Origin: Pseudomonas triticicola
GTDB taxonomy: Bacteria; Pseudomonadota; Gammaproteobacteria; Pseudomonadales; Pseudomonadaceae
Reading direction: 5' to 3'
DNA length: 64,000 nucleotides
Assembly: GCF_019145375.1 (NCBI RefSeq)
Contig: NZ_JAHSTX010000001.1
Span: 1,711,001-1,775,000 of the forward strand
Shown here: positions 9,775 to 18,179 of the stretch, piece by piece
How the letters are laid out: each line of letters starts with the position of its first letter
Numbering within the stretch: the first letter of the stretch is position 1
The notes under the pieces: model-generated
What the model was told of the DNA's origin: nothing
Databases searched by the model: none
Seen by the model: the letters and a program-made list of their open reading frames with translations, nothing else
Translations under genes and position numbers: made by a program

Positions 9775-10060
9775 CACCGGCGACGTCGGAAGGCTGAGTG
9801 GAGGGATTGATCCGGGCGTGGAAGCGCAGCGACCGTCTGGCGCAGCCAGACACAGCGGAAGGAGGTGCAGCGAAGCAAACCGTAGCCGCTGCGCCCGGAT
9901 CAGTCCCGGAGCGAAGGAACCCGAGCCTGCGAGGGCCGAACGTAGGAGCAAGCCTTTTGGGTTACCTTTTTGGCGTTTGAAAAAGGTGACCCGCCGTAAG
10001 GGCGGAACCCTAAGCCGACGTTACCGCAGCAACGGATATGTACCCCAAAACCCCAAGCAG
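9775..10060. repeat. palindrome-rich dispersed repeat, non-coding
   Basis: This region has nested inverted repeats: GATCCGGGCG (9809-9818) with CGCCCGGATC (9892-9901), GTCTGGC-GCA-GCCAGAC near 9834-9850, and GGTTACCTTTTT with AAAAAGGTGACC near 9960-9991, then CCGCC-GTAA-GGGCGG. I recall such tails scattered through Pseudomonas genomes. No convincing gene is present; the short open frames over it change on each strand and lack ribosome sites. A degenerate REP follows at 10088-10110. Confidence 0.55.
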
Positions 10061-10087
10061 ACAAGCCCCCAAACCAAACTGCAATCA

Positions 10088-10110
10088 ATGGGAGCGAGTC
10101 TGCTTACGAA
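10088..10110 (+). repeat. degenerate REP
   Basis: ATGGGAGCGAGTCTGCTTAC followed by GAA matches the REP core with several changes. It sits at the 3' end of the DUF3313 lipoprotein gene on the other strand. Confidence 0.6.
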
Positions 10111-10130
10111 AAGGCCCGAGCCTCACGACA

Positions 10131-10808
10131 TCACTTGGCCTCGGACTTCAGCTTCAGATACGTCTGATGCATATCACTCGCCCAACCATCAATCACCGCC
10201 TTGACGTCAGTGGCCTTCATTACCTGCGAGGAATTTTCCAGCGGCTGACCGGTACCCTTGCGCACCACTTGAGCCACCACCATGTTACTGCTGCCATCAA
10301 GGAACACCGCCTCAGTGGCCAACGTGGTTTCCTGATCGCGAATACCGGTGGCCGTACTCACCGCAGCAGCAACCAGCGCAATCGGAATCACCTCATACAC
10401 ATGCAGGCCTTCGGTCTTGCTGCTCACCGCAGTGATCGCCGGCCGGATCACGATGACGCCAGGCCCCGGACCGGTGGCCAGCGGCAGCGACTTGCTCAGC
10501 TCACGCTTGAGCGCCTGATCGTAATAACTGGTGATGCCATTGAGGGTCTGCTGGGGGATTTTTTCCGTCGCTTGCGGCTTCGGATACAACTGGCTCGGCT
10601 CGACGTAGACGCTGCTGAATTTGTTGATATCGAGTTTCGGGTCCATCCAGCGCATCACCTCGGCACCCGACGGTGATTTGGTCTCCTTCAGTTGACTGTA
10701 ATCCTTGAGAAAACCGGAGTACTGGTCTGGCTCGACGGTTTTGCTGGAACAACCCACCACACCCAGGGTGGCGATGCACAGCGTGCCCATCATTACGGCT
10801 AGCTTCAT
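10131..10808 (-). CDS. DUF3313-type lipoprotein
   Basis: I choose the ATG at 10808, which has AGGAGT seven bases upstream, over a longer frame reaching 10844. The 225-residue product begins MKLAVMMGTLCIATLGVVGC, a lipoprotein signal with the lipobox VVGC. The body matches my recollection of DUF3313 proteins (YSGFLKDYS, YDQALKRELS). A hydrophobic glycine/alanine-rich patch (VIPIALVAAAVSTATG) lies near residue 150. It should be attached to a membrane on the periplasmic side; function unknown. It stands alone, convergent with upstream repeats and divergent from the cytochrome gene. Confidence 0.75.
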   Translation of the reverse strand: MKLAVMMGTLCIATLGVVGCSSKTVEPDQYSGFLKDYSQLKETKSPSGAEVMRWMDPKLDINKFSSVYVEPSQLYPKPQATEKIPQQTLNGITSYYDQALKRELSKSLPLATGPGPGVIVIRPAITAVSSKTEGLHVYEVIPIALVAAAVSTATGIRDQETTLATEAVFLDGSSNMVVAQVVRKGTGQPLENSSQVMKATDVKAVIDGWASDMHQTYLKLKSEAK

Positions 10809-11019
10809 GCTGTAACTCCTGTCAGAAGGCCAAATCGTTTGCATAGGGGGAGTTACAGGTATAGCTAAAACCGCAGCAATTGCGATTGCAAATTACAAAA
10901 TTCACACGGCGCTGCGCAGCAAGTCACAGCGCTTATTTGACAGACGCGCTGCATGCGGCAAAGCTGCATCCAGATGTATGCACGCCAGAAGGCCAACGCA
11001 CCGGACTACGGAAGTCGCA

Positions 11020-13386
11020 ATGCCCAAGCACAAAAACAAAGCGGTGCAACCTGAACCTGACGCATCACCCTCCTCTTTTTCACGTTACCTGTTTCCAATC
11101 ACCATCGGTGTGCTGCTGGCGGCCGTGGCGGGCATTGGCTGGTTCCTGTTCAGCCCGGCGCCGGCCCCCGTCAAACCCGCAGCGATCAGCACGCCTGTAG
11201 CACCGCCAGCCAAGCCGCAACCGACTGTGGCAAGCAAACCGGCCAGCATGGTCGATGAGCAGCAATGCCAGGGCTGCCACAGTGAACAGGTCAAGGACTG
11301 GCAAGGCTCGCATCACCAATTGGCCATGCAGCCGGCGACCGCCGAAACCACCCTCGGCGACTTCAACAACGTGACCTTCAAGGCCGAGAACGAGACCACA
11401 AAGTTCACCCGCAAGGGCGATGAATTCTGGGTCAATGCGCCCGGCATCGACGGCAAGAATGCCGACTTCAAAGTGGCCTACACCTTCGGCATCGCGCCGC
11501 TGCAGCAATTTCTGATCGAGGTCGGTCAGGGGCGTCTGCAAGCCCTCGGCGTGGCGTGGGATACCGAGAAAAATCGCTGGTTTCATCTGTACGCCGGCCA
11601 GGGCGTGAATTTCAAGAATCCGCTGCACTGGAGCAAACCGAGCCAGAACGCCAATTTCATGTGCGTCGAATGCCACACCACCGGTTTCAAGCGCAATTTC
11701 GATGCGGCCAGCAACAGCTTCAACAGTCAATGGAACAGCCTCGGAGTCGGCTGTCAGGCCTGTCATGGCCCGGCGTCGAATCACCTGGAGTGGGCGCAGA
11801 AAAAAGACGATTTGATCCATAAGGGCTTCGACGTCGATCTCAAGGACAGGAACGCCACGGTAGAAATCGAAACCTGCGCGCGCTGCCATTCCCGCCGCGC
11901 GCCGCTGGGCGATGGCTTCACCGTCGGCAAGCGGCTGATGGACGATTACCTGCCCAGCGCCCTGACCCGCGAACTCTATGCGCTGGACGGCAAGATCAAG
12001 GACGAAGTGTTCGAACACGGCTCGTTCCTGCAAAGCAAGATGTTCGACAAGGGCGTGCGCTGCAGCAATTGCCATAACCCGCACAGCAACGAGCTGAAGG
12101 CACCGGGCAACGCCGTGTGTCTGCAATGCCACAACACGGCGGGCAAGACCTCGGTCGCCGGCGTCGACGGCAAGGGTCTGCAAGCGAAGAATTACGACTC
12201 CATCGAACACACCCGCCACGCCATGGGCCAGCCCGGCTCGCAGTGCGTCGATTGCCACATGCCTGGCAAGTTCTACATGGGCAATGACTTTCGGCACGAC
12301 CACAGTTTCAGCATTCCCAACCCGGAGCGTGCGCAGAAACTCGGCACGCCAGACGCCTGCCTGACCTGTCACCAGGGCAAGGCCGGCGACAAGGTCACCG
12401 CGCAGTTCAAATTGTGGAACGCCTCCGCCTCCCCGGCTCAGCAGGCGCCACGCTATGACGAAAGCCTGTGGCTGATCCGCAATGGCCAGCCCGGCGCCGC
12501 CGACGCGCTGTACCAGCAATTGCAGCGCAGCAACCTGCCGGCGATCCAGCGCGCAACGTTGCTGGCGGAATTGCCGCTGTACCCGAGCGAACAGGCGCTG
12601 AAACTGGCCACTCAGGATCTCAAACATCCAGAGCCACAGGTGCGTGACAGCGCGGTGCGGGCGATCAGCGCTTTCCTGCCGCCGCCCGAGCGTGCGCCGT
12701 TATTGGCGCCGTTGCTCAATGATCCAGTGAAAGCCGTGCGCATCGTCGCCGCGCGGGATCTGCTCGGTGTCTCGCGCAACAATGGCCTGGGTGCGGCGCA
12801 AGCCAGCTGGAATGCGGCGATCGGCGAATATGAAGCCGTGCAGAAAAGCCTGCTGGAGCGTGCCGAAGCCAATCTGAACCTGGCGATGCTCTATCAGGCC
12901 AGCGGGCGCAGTGCCGAGGTCGAACCGCTGTTGCGCAGTGCCCTGCAACGTGACCCGGACTTCTACCCGGCGCTGGTCACGCTGGCACAGTGGCTGGAAG
13001 CGAATGGTCGCGCCACCGAAGCCCAGAAGCTGTTGGATGACAGCCTCAAGCAGCATCCGGATGCGGCGCTGTTACAGCACACGCGCGGGTTGTCGCTGAT
13101 CCGTGCCGGCCAGTCCGCCGACGCCATGTCGTACCTGCGCAAAGCCGCGCAACTGGAACCGGAGAATGCGCAATACGGCTATGTACTGGCGGTGGCGCTG
13201 CATGAGAGCGGCAAGGTTGATGAGGCGTGCGCGATTCTGGAAAGTTTGCTCAACGTACAACCGGCCAACCGCAACGCGCGGCTGTCGCTGATTCAGTATT
13301 ACCTCGATAGCGGCCAGGAACCCAAGGCGCAGGTGCTGTTGCAGGGCTGGAAGAAAATGAATATGGGGGATCCGGCGCTCAAGTGA
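11020..13386 (+). CDS. membrane-anchored octahaem cytochrome c with TPR tail
   Basis: The start is ATG 11020 (MPKHKNK); the frame is open to 10978 but with no support. The 788-residue protein has one membrane anchor (about residues 23-44), a Pro/Ala linker, then eight CxxCH haem sites: CQGCH, CVECH, CQACH, CARCH, CSNCH, CLQCH, CVDCH and CLTCH. A HEAT-like segment (about 500-610) and several TPR units fill the C-terminal half. It faces the periplasm and probably transfers electrons. Related multihaem/TPR proteins are annotated only broadly, and nothing nearby names the donor or acceptor. Confidence 0.85.
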   Translation: MPKHKNKAVQPEPDASPSSFSRYLFPITIGVLLAAVAGIGWFLFSPAPAPVKPAAISTPVAPPAKPQPTVASKPASMVDEQQCQGCHSEQVKDWQGSHHQLAMQPATAETTLGDFNNVTFKAENETTKFTRKGDEFWVNAPGIDGKNADFKVAYTFGIAPLQQFLIEVGQGRLQALGVAWDTEKNRWFHLYAGQGVNFKNPLHWSKPSQNANFMCVECHTTGFKRNFDAASNSFNSQWNSLGVGCQACHGPASNHLEWAQKKDDLIHKGFDVDLKDRNATVEIETCARCHSRRAPLGDGFTVGKRLMDDYLPSALTRELYALDGKIKDEVFEHGSFLQSKMFDKGVRCSNCHNPHSNELKAPGNAVCLQCHNTAGKTSVAGVDGKGLQAKNYDSIEHTRHAMGQPGSQCVDCHMPGKFYMGNDFRHDHSFSIPNPERAQKLGTPDACLTCHQGKAGDKVTAQFKLWNASASPAQQAPRYDESLWLIRNGQPGAADALYQQLQRSNLPAIQRATLLAELPLYPSEQALKLATQDLKHPEPQVRDSAVRAISAFLPPPERAPLLAPLLNDPVKAVRIVAARDLLGVSRNNGLGAAQASWNAAIGEYEAVQKSLLERAEANLNLAMLYQASGRSAEVEPLLRSALQRDPDFYPALVTLAQWLEANGRATEAQKLLDDSLKQHPDAALLQHTRGLSLIRAGQSADAMSYLRKAAQLEPENAQYGYVLAVALHESGKVDEACAILESLLNVQPANRNARLSLIQYYLDSGQEPKAQVLLQGWKKMNMGDPALK

Positions 13387-13411
13387 TCGATGGGATGCCC
13401 CCCCGATCACC

Positions 13412-13500
13412 TGTGGGAGCGAGCCTGCTCGCGAATGCAATCTGTCAGTGACATCGCAGTCGGCTGACGTAGCGTTTTCGCGAGCAGGCTCGCTCCCACA
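13412..13500. repeat. REP pair (BIME)
   Basis: Inverted REPs at 13412-13435 and 13477-13500 lie between two convergent genes, the usual BIME position. Confidence 0.92.
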
Positions 13501-13520
13501 GGGCTACCACCGCGCTTGCT

Positions 13521-14495
13521 TCACCAGGACGATGTTTCGCCACTGCGCAAAGCCATCTCCCGCCGGCTATTGGCGCGCATCGCCTTGATCAGCGACACCG
13601 TCCCCACCAGCAAAATCGCCGCACCAAACAAAAAGTCGATGTTGTACAGCTGGAAATCTTCCACCGGCCCGATCAGCAATGTGCGCACCACTGCAATCCC
13701 CACCAGCGTCGCGAGAAAGTCGATCCCCGGCTCATCGCGGTAAAACACCAGCATCAGCGGCAGGCACAGCACCAGCAGAAGCAACAGCACCACCACCTTG
13801 AACGAGCCTTTGCGCTCGACGCTGAACGCACATTCATGCGCCCCGTACGGCTTGTAGTCCTCATCGCGAATCATCGAGTTTTTCTCGTTGATGTAGTCGG
13901 CGCGGTTGTACTTCTGGATCGGCGTGAAGGTGTTGGACATCTCCATCAGCGTGGTGATGTTCTTGAAGCGCAAGTCGATGCGCTCGCTGCCCTTGAGGTA
14001 ATACAGCACCGGTTTGTAGCCGTAGCGATAGGTATCGAAGGGGAACGCGGCAGTCTGAGCGTGCACGCCGATTGCGCGAGGCTCAAGTTCGGCGAAGGCG
14101 CTTTTGTTGGTCGACGAGAGGTTGCGGCTCAGCGGCTGCACCTTGACCTGCTCGAGGAAGATCGGCGTCACGCCGAAAGACCACTGCAACGGTTCCAGAC
14201 GCAGGCGCAGTTCGTTGCGGCCCAGGTCGTAGCGGTTGAAGGTACGTTCGGCAACCACCAGCGAACCGCCGACCATGAACTCGCCGCGCAGGTTGTTGGT
14301 GACGCGCAAGGTCAGTTGATCCTTGCCCAGCAACGCCGCTTCCGTGGTCGGTGGCGTGCCGCACCACGCGGTGCTCTCGCCGACACCGCCAAGCTGGCCG
14401 TCGCGGTTTTCCTTGAATACGTAAAAGTAACTGGCCCACAGCGTCAGCAGCAAAAGCGACGCCGTGAGACCGAGGATTTTTTTGCCCGGACTCAC
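13521..14495 (-). CDS. membrane protein of unknown function
   Basis: The 324-residue protein has an N-terminal membrane segment (about residues 8-26), a large extracytoplasmic domain of about 200 residues, and three hydrophobic segments near the C-terminus (from FKVVVLLLLLVLCLPLMLVF onward). I recognise no family with certainty. The layout resembles DUF4436-type proteins, but I would not assign that from sequence alone. It converges with the octahaem cytochrome gene across a REP pair. The extracytoplasmic part has few cysteines and no visible catalytic motif. Confidence 0.75.
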   Translation of the reverse strand: MSPGKKILGLTASLLLLTLWASYFYVFKENRDGQLGGVGESTAWCGTPPTTEAALLGKDQLTLRVTNNLRGEFMVGGSLVVAERTFNRYDLGRNELRLRLEPLQWSFGVTPIFLEQVKVQPLSRNLSSTNKSAFAELEPRAIGVHAQTAAFPFDTYRYGYKPVLYYLKGSERIDLRFKNITTLMEMSNTFTPIQKYNRADYINEKNSMIRDEDYKPYGAHECAFSVERKGSFKVVVLLLLLVLCLPLMLVFYRDEPGIDFLATLVGIAVVRTLLIGPVEDFQLYNIDFLFGAAILLVGTVSLIKAMRANSRREMALRSGETSSW

Positions 14496-14638
14496 TGATC
14501 AGACTCCCTTCTTCGGTTCCATCGTCCAGCCGAAAACCCGCTGGCGACGGCGACTCTACCAAAAGGCCATCAGTGACCCAAGGGAAAATGCCGGATCGGT
14601 AGCGAACCTAAGGGTTTCCCCGGTATTCGCGTCAACCC

Positions 14639-14663
14639 GTGTAGGAGTGAGCCTGCTCGCGAA
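14639..14663 (+). repeat. degenerate REP
   Basis: GTAGGAGTGAGCCTGCTCGC followed by GAA matches a REP unit with two changes. It lies in the 400-base gene-free stretch 14496-14902. Confidence 0.7.
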
Positions 14664-14729
14664 AGCGGTGCCGGAGGAAGTGAAGCCGGGGTGGGTGAAT
14701 ACGGATATGTGAGGTGTGTCAGTGGACTG

Positions 14730-14887
14730 CCCTCACCCTAGCCCTCTCCCAGAGGGAGAGGGGACTGACCCGGGTGTTTGTTCGAATTACATCGACCTGG
14801 AATATCGCGTCGAACTCTGGTTTTGAAGAGCACTCGGTCTGCCCCCTTTCCCCCTCGCCCCCTTGGGGGAGAGGGCTGGGGTGAGGG
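14730..14887. repeat. inverted-repeat element (MITE-like)
   Basis: The left end CCCTCACCCTAGCCCTCTCC (14730-14749) is nearly the reverse complement of the right end GGAGAGGGCTGGGGTGAGGG (14868-14887). Each end also forms its own GGGAGAGG-type hairpin. No coding potential is seen inside. Elements with these ends are common between genes in gammaproteobacteria; whether this one is mobile cannot be told here. Confidence 0.7.
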
Positions 14888-14902
14888 GGTAAGCTTTTGA
14901 TC

Positions 14903-15394
14903 TTAACCGCGATCTCGAGGAATCAGGCTTTGCAGTTGCTGCGCGAGAAAATTCGCATCAAACGCAAACGTATCCGGATCCTTCAAACCATTGGTCTTTC
15001 GCCACTGCCATGCGCCATCCGCCAGGCCAACCAGGGAAATGCTCCCGTACCGCGCCGCCGTCAGCCCCATCACCGCCAGGGAAATCTGCCCGCCGCTGCC
15101 CATCACATCCGGCACAAACTCCACCGGTTTGCCGGCAATCACAATGCTCAATTTTTTCGTCTTGAACGTCGAGGTCTCCACCGGCACGCTCGGCCCGGAC
15201 GCGACGTACGCTTCGCGACTCACCTCCAGTAGATTGGGCGCCTTGACCGGTTCAAGCCATTGCTCGATCTGGTCGAACAGCGCGCCAATCCGTGTTGCCC
15301 ATTCAGCTGATTGCGTAGTGAACAGTTGTTTCTTGTGCGCTTCGCTTTCGGCATAGTGGCGCAGCATCTCGCCCAGTTGCTGTACGTCGTTCAT
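14903..15394 (-). CDS. small conserved protein of unknown function
   Basis: The frame is open to 15592, but the likely start is ATG 15394 (MNDVQQLGEML), preceded by AGGAACACC. That gives 163 residues, mostly helical at the N-terminus and beta-rich around VETSTFKTKKLSIVIAGKPV. There is no signal peptide or membrane segment, so it is probably cytoplasmic. No family is recognised. It diverges from the racemase gene with about 200 bases between. Confidence 0.65.
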   Translation of the reverse strand: MNDVQQLGEMLRHYAESEAHKKQLFTTQSAEWATRIGALFDQIEQWLEPVKAPNLLEVSREAYVASGPSVPVETSTFKTKKLSIVIAGKPVEFVPDVMGSGGQISLAVMGLTAARYGSISLVGLADGAWQWRKTNGLKDPDTFAFDANFLAQQLQSLIPRDRG

Positions 15395-15591
15395 TGCGGT
15401 GTTCCTCGGAAAGGACCTGCGAACGGTGATAGTGGCAGATCCCCGGCGCGGCGTACGTTTAGTTCTTACAGATGCACAGTTGCGGGAAAGATCGGCGGTA
15501 CAGTCAGTCGGTACTGGCGTCGCGTCTCGAACAGAAGGTAACTTCGGGCAGACCTTAATGCTCGACACTGACATTTGCTTGAGGAAAACCA

Positions 15592-16284
15592 ATGCGCACC
15601 ATCGGCCTTATCGGCGGCATGAGCTGGGAGTCCAGCGCCGAATACTATCGCCTGATCAACCAACAGGTTCGCGAGCGCCTCGGCCCTTTGCGTTCGGCGC
15701 AGTTGCTGATGTACAGCGTCGATTTCGGTCCGGTCGAACAGGCCCAGCACGCCGGGCGCTGGGACGATGCGGCGGCGATTCTGGTGGATGCCGCGCGCCG
15801 GCTCGAAGCTGGCGGCGCCGAGTGTGTGGTGCTGTGTACCAACACCATGCACAAGGTCGCCGAGCAGATTCAGGCGGCGATCAGCATTCCATTCCTGCAC
15901 ATCGCCGAACCCGCCGCCCAAGCTGCATTGGAAATCGACGCGCGCACGGTCGGGTTGCTCGGCACCGCGTTCACCATGGAGCAGGACTTCCTCAAGCAGC
16001 GTCTGATCGACCAAGGCCTGACCGTACTGGTGCCGGATGATGCCGAGCGCAAAGAGGTGCACCGGATCATCTACGACGAACTCTGCGTGGGTGTGATCAG
16101 CGAACAATCGCGAGAAATCTACCAAGGCGTCATCGAATCTCTGACCGCCCGTGGCGCCCAGGCGATCATCCTCGGCTGCACCGAAATCGGCCTGCTGATC
16201 AAACCCGAACACAGCGCCCTGCCCCTGCTCGACACCACCGAGCTGCATGCACAGTCGGCGGTGGCCTTCGCACTGGGCGACTGA
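15592..16284 (+). CDS. aspartate/glutamate racemase family protein
   Basis: The 230-residue protein opens with MRTIGLIGGMSWESSAEYY, typical of the aspartate racemase family. Both catalytic cysteines are present: C82 in VVLCTNTMHK and C196 in ILGCTEIG. The enzyme is PLP-independent and interconverts L- and D-amino acids; RacX/YgeA-type members act on several amino acids. The exact substrate cannot be read from sequence. It ends one base before the convergent acetyltransferase gene. Confidence 0.88.
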   Translation: MRTIGLIGGMSWESSAEYYRLINQQVRERLGPLRSAQLLMYSVDFGPVEQAQHAGRWDDAAAILVDAARRLEAGGAECVVLCTNTMHKVAEQIQAAISIPFLHIAEPAAQAALEIDARTVGLLGTAFTMEQDFLKQRLIDQGLTVLVPDDAERKEVHRIIYDELCVGVISEQSREIYQGVIESLTARGAQAIILGCTEIGLLIKPEHSALPLLDTTELHAQSAVAFALGD

Positions 16285-16285
16285 C

Positions 16286-16804
16286 TCAGGGTTTCGGGCT
16301 ATTGCGTAGACGGGCCATGCTCAGGGTGTCGACCCACTGCCCGTCGCGCACCGCGTAATCACGCAACAGCCCTTCGGCCTCGAAACCGAACTTGCGATAA
16401 AGCCCGATGGCTGCCTCGTTATCGGCGTACACCGTGAGTTCGACGCGGTGCAGATTCATCCAGTTGTCGGCAACGTCCAGCGCCCCAGCCAACAACATCG
16501 ATCCCACGCCTTTGCCCTGCCAGGCTACCGCGACTGCCATGCCGAAACTGCCGGCGTGGGCGCGGCGCATTCTTGAATAGGCCTCCAGGCCAAGATTGCC
16601 GATTACAACACCCTGGTGCAGCGCCACCAGTTTCAGCGCGCGCTCGTTTTCGGCCTGCAATCGCTGCCGCCAGACTTCGGTGGACTGGAACGGCATCTGC
16701 AGCACCTGCCGTGCGACGGCAGGGTCGTTGTAAAGCGCAGTGATGCCTTCGAGGTGGAATTCGTTGGAGAGTTCGAGATGGATCGCGGGGGTTGGCTCTG
16801 ACAT
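16286..16804 (-). CDS. GNAT family N-acetyltransferase
   Basis: The 172-residue protein has the GNAT acetyl-CoA loop as VAWQGKGVGSMLLAGAL (about residues 95-110) and the C-terminal pattern LTVYADNEAAIGLYRKFGFE. Its overall pattern resembles the RimJ/PhnO-like branch (small-molecule or protein acetylation). The substrate is unknown. It converges with the racemase gene and shares no operon. Confidence 0.88.
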   Translation of the reverse strand: MSEPTPAIHLELSNEFHLEGITALYNDPAVARQVLQMPFQSTEVWRQRLQAENERALKLVALHQGVVIGNLGLEAYSRMRRAHAGSFGMAVAVAWQGKGVGSMLLAGALDVADNWMNLHRVELTVYADNEAAIGLYRKFGFEAEGLLRDYAVRDGQWVDTLSMARLRNSPKP

Positions 16805-16876
16805 GGGATCGGTCCGTGATCAGCGTGTGGCTGGTCACTCTAAACCGCTGATCTGGAATCTGGCGAGATGTAATTT

Positions 16877-17030
16877 TGGGAGCAAGCCTGCTCGCGAAAG
16901 CGTTGGCTCAGATTGAAGCGTCGACTGGCAGATTGCATTCGCGAGCAGGCTCGCTCCCACATTTTGATCCAGCCCGGACACAACCCCTGTGAGCACTGAA
17001 GATTCCTGTGGGAGCGAGCCTGCTCGCGAA
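16877..17030. repeat. three REP units
   Basis: REPs at 16877-16898 (slightly degenerate), 16938-16961 (inverted) and 17007-17030 fill most of the space between the acetyltransferase gene and the DUF6124 leader. Confidence 0.9.
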
Positions 17031-17097
17031 AGCGACCTCACAGCCAACACCTGCTTCCCGGCAAAAACGTCTACCGTGCTGTCGCCAGTTTTTTGCC

Positions 17098-17428
17098 TTT
17101 AAACGCCGCTGTTTAAATGACACCTGCTGACACGCCTTCCAGGCTACAAATACTTGCGTCGTTGCCTACAGCCAAGCCAGAATCCGCCGGCTTGTGCGCC
17201 TTGGGGGCGGGTTCTATTGTAGTGCGGTCGCTGACGAATCAGCGATCGGGTCTCGCAGCCCGTCGATCTCTGGACGCACAACACCCGCTGTTCTTATGGC
17301 GGCTGTACGTGGGAGACCTTCGGGTCTGCCGGTTCTAGAGTCCCGGTCTGCGACCCGCGTATAGCTGCCTCCAACCATTTCGTATCGCAGCGAAAGTTGG
17401 CAGCTCCGTCGACTCTAGGAGCATCACC
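17098..17428 (+). promoter_or_regulatory. structured leader RNA candidate upstream of DUF6124 gene, copy A
   Basis: The 331-base leader starts with an inverted repeat (TTTAAAC-GCCGCT-GTTTAAA) and runs to the ATG. I see hairpins at 17179-17188/17206-17215 (10 bp with one wobble), 17229-17244 (CGCTGA/TCAGCG), 17314-17327 (AGACC-TTCG-GGTCT) and 17371-17400 (CCAAC/GTTGG). The middle strand has TCTAGAG (17334-17340) and CTGCGA (17348-17353). Both can pair with an upstream strand (TCGCAG 17253-17258, CTCTGGA 17268-17274 with one wobble) or a downstream one (TCGCAG 17385-17390, GACTCTAG 17411-17418). The downstream pairing covers the ribosome site AGGAG 17417-17421. Changes in copy B keep the pairs. 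I do not recognise it as a named RNA family. Confidence 0.75.
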
Positions 17429-17788
17429 ATGATCAAACCCACACCCAACCCACCTGAAACCGATCCCACCTCCCCCTACGAATCCCTCGATTCAAAAAAA
17501 CTCCACGAAGCCGCCGACCGCGCCCTCGACCACTACCTCTGCCCACCCGGCTCGACCCCACCGCCGTTCAGTCCCCGCGCCATGTACGCCGTCACCGCCG
17601 ACACCAAAAACGAAGACCTGCTGGCCAACGCCTGCGAAACCCTCGCTTCCGCCAAAACCATCGCCCAGGAATTTGCCGGGCTGGTGAAACCGTCGCAGCG
17701 CCGAACGTTAATGGGCATTGCGCAGTTGATCATGCTCGGCGAACTGGCGGTAAATCGGGTGCTGGATAATCTGGAGTTGCCGCAGTAG
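17429..17788 (+). CDS. DUF6124 family small protein, copy A
   Basis: The 119-residue protein has a Pro-rich N-terminus (MIKPTPNPPETDPTSPYESL), then a helical body with LLANACETLASAKTIAQEFAG and a C-terminal hydrophobic helix (LMGIAQLIMLGELAVNRVL). It differs from copy B at only two positions (LHEAAD/LHQAAD and DTKNED/DTRNED). DUF6124 proteins (formerly listed with DUF3077) are frequent in Pseudomonas and have no known function. AGGAG lies seven bases before ATG, and the ribosome site can be masked by the leader. Confidence 0.85.
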   Translation: MIKPTPNPPETDPTSPYESLDSKKLHEAADRALDHYLCPPGSTPPPFSPRAMYAVTADTKNEDLLANACETLASAKTIAQEFAGLVKPSQRRTLMGIAQLIMLGELAVNRVLDNLELPQ

Positions 17789-17800
17789 CGGGCCTTTGAT

Positions 17801-17911
17801 GATCGTTCCCACGCTCTGCGTGGGAATGCCTCAAGGGACCCTCCGCGTTCCAGCTCTGGCGGGACGCAGAGCGTCCCGGGCTGCATTCCCACGCGGAGCG
17901 TGGGAACGATC
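17801..17911. repeat. palindromic repeat with GATCGTTCCCACGC ends
   Basis: The ends GATCGTTCCCACGCTCTGCG and CGCGGAGCGTGGGAACGATC are nearly perfect inverted repeats, with GGGACGC/GCGTCCC palindromes inside. Read as protein this family gives the spurious DUF1534-type frames (..PRRAWERSS..). It forms the 3' part of cassette A. Together with the REPs at 17935-18023 it fills the stretch 17789-18119. Confidence 0.85.
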
Positions 17912-17934
17912 AACGCGTAAGCAATGAAGATCCC

Positions 17935-18023
17935 TGTGGGAGCGAGCCTGCTCGCGAATGCGTCGGAGCAGTCAGCATTGCAACCGAACATTACGACAAA
18001 TTCGCAAGCAGGCTCGCTTCCGC
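17935..18023. repeat. REP pair, second unit degenerate
   Basis: A good REP at 17935-17958 and an inverted, mutated one at 18001-18023 (TTCGCAAGCAGGCTCGCTTC). The first sits exactly where the similarity between cassettes A and B ends. Confidence 0.85.
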
Positions 18024-18134
18024 AACTGCCGCGCGGACAAGATCCGGCAAGACCGTTCGTCTGAATCCGTCTGCACCTGTCAGATCTGACAGGTGTGCTT
18101 TTTTTCAAACTGGAGTGAGATGGATCCCATTCAA

Positions 18135-18158
18135 GGCACGGCACGGCACGGCACGGCA
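18135..18158. repeat. (GGCAC)4 pentanucleotide repeat near a gene start
   Basis: Four GGCAC units plus GGCA lie between two possible starts (18120 and 18180) of the Ig-like gene. Gain or loss of one unit would put the 18120 start out of frame. Confidence 0.85.
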
Positions 18159-18179
18159 AAATTCTCAGGGAGCGCTTCC

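Larger units (their letters stand above)
17098..17936 (+). repeat. cassette A of an 0.85-kb direct repeat
   Basis: Leader, DUF6124 gene, palindromic repeat and the tail AACGCGTAAGCAATGAAGAT are repeated at 20606-21519 in the same orientation. Coding parts are almost identical, leaders are diverged but alignable. The two copies bracket one gene. Confidence 0.9.

Noticed and set aside
9599..9980. Overlapping open frames over the (TTGATC)12 array giving DQ, IK or RS repeats
   Set aside because: A hexamer repeat without stop codons opens every frame; there is no start context or conserved flank.
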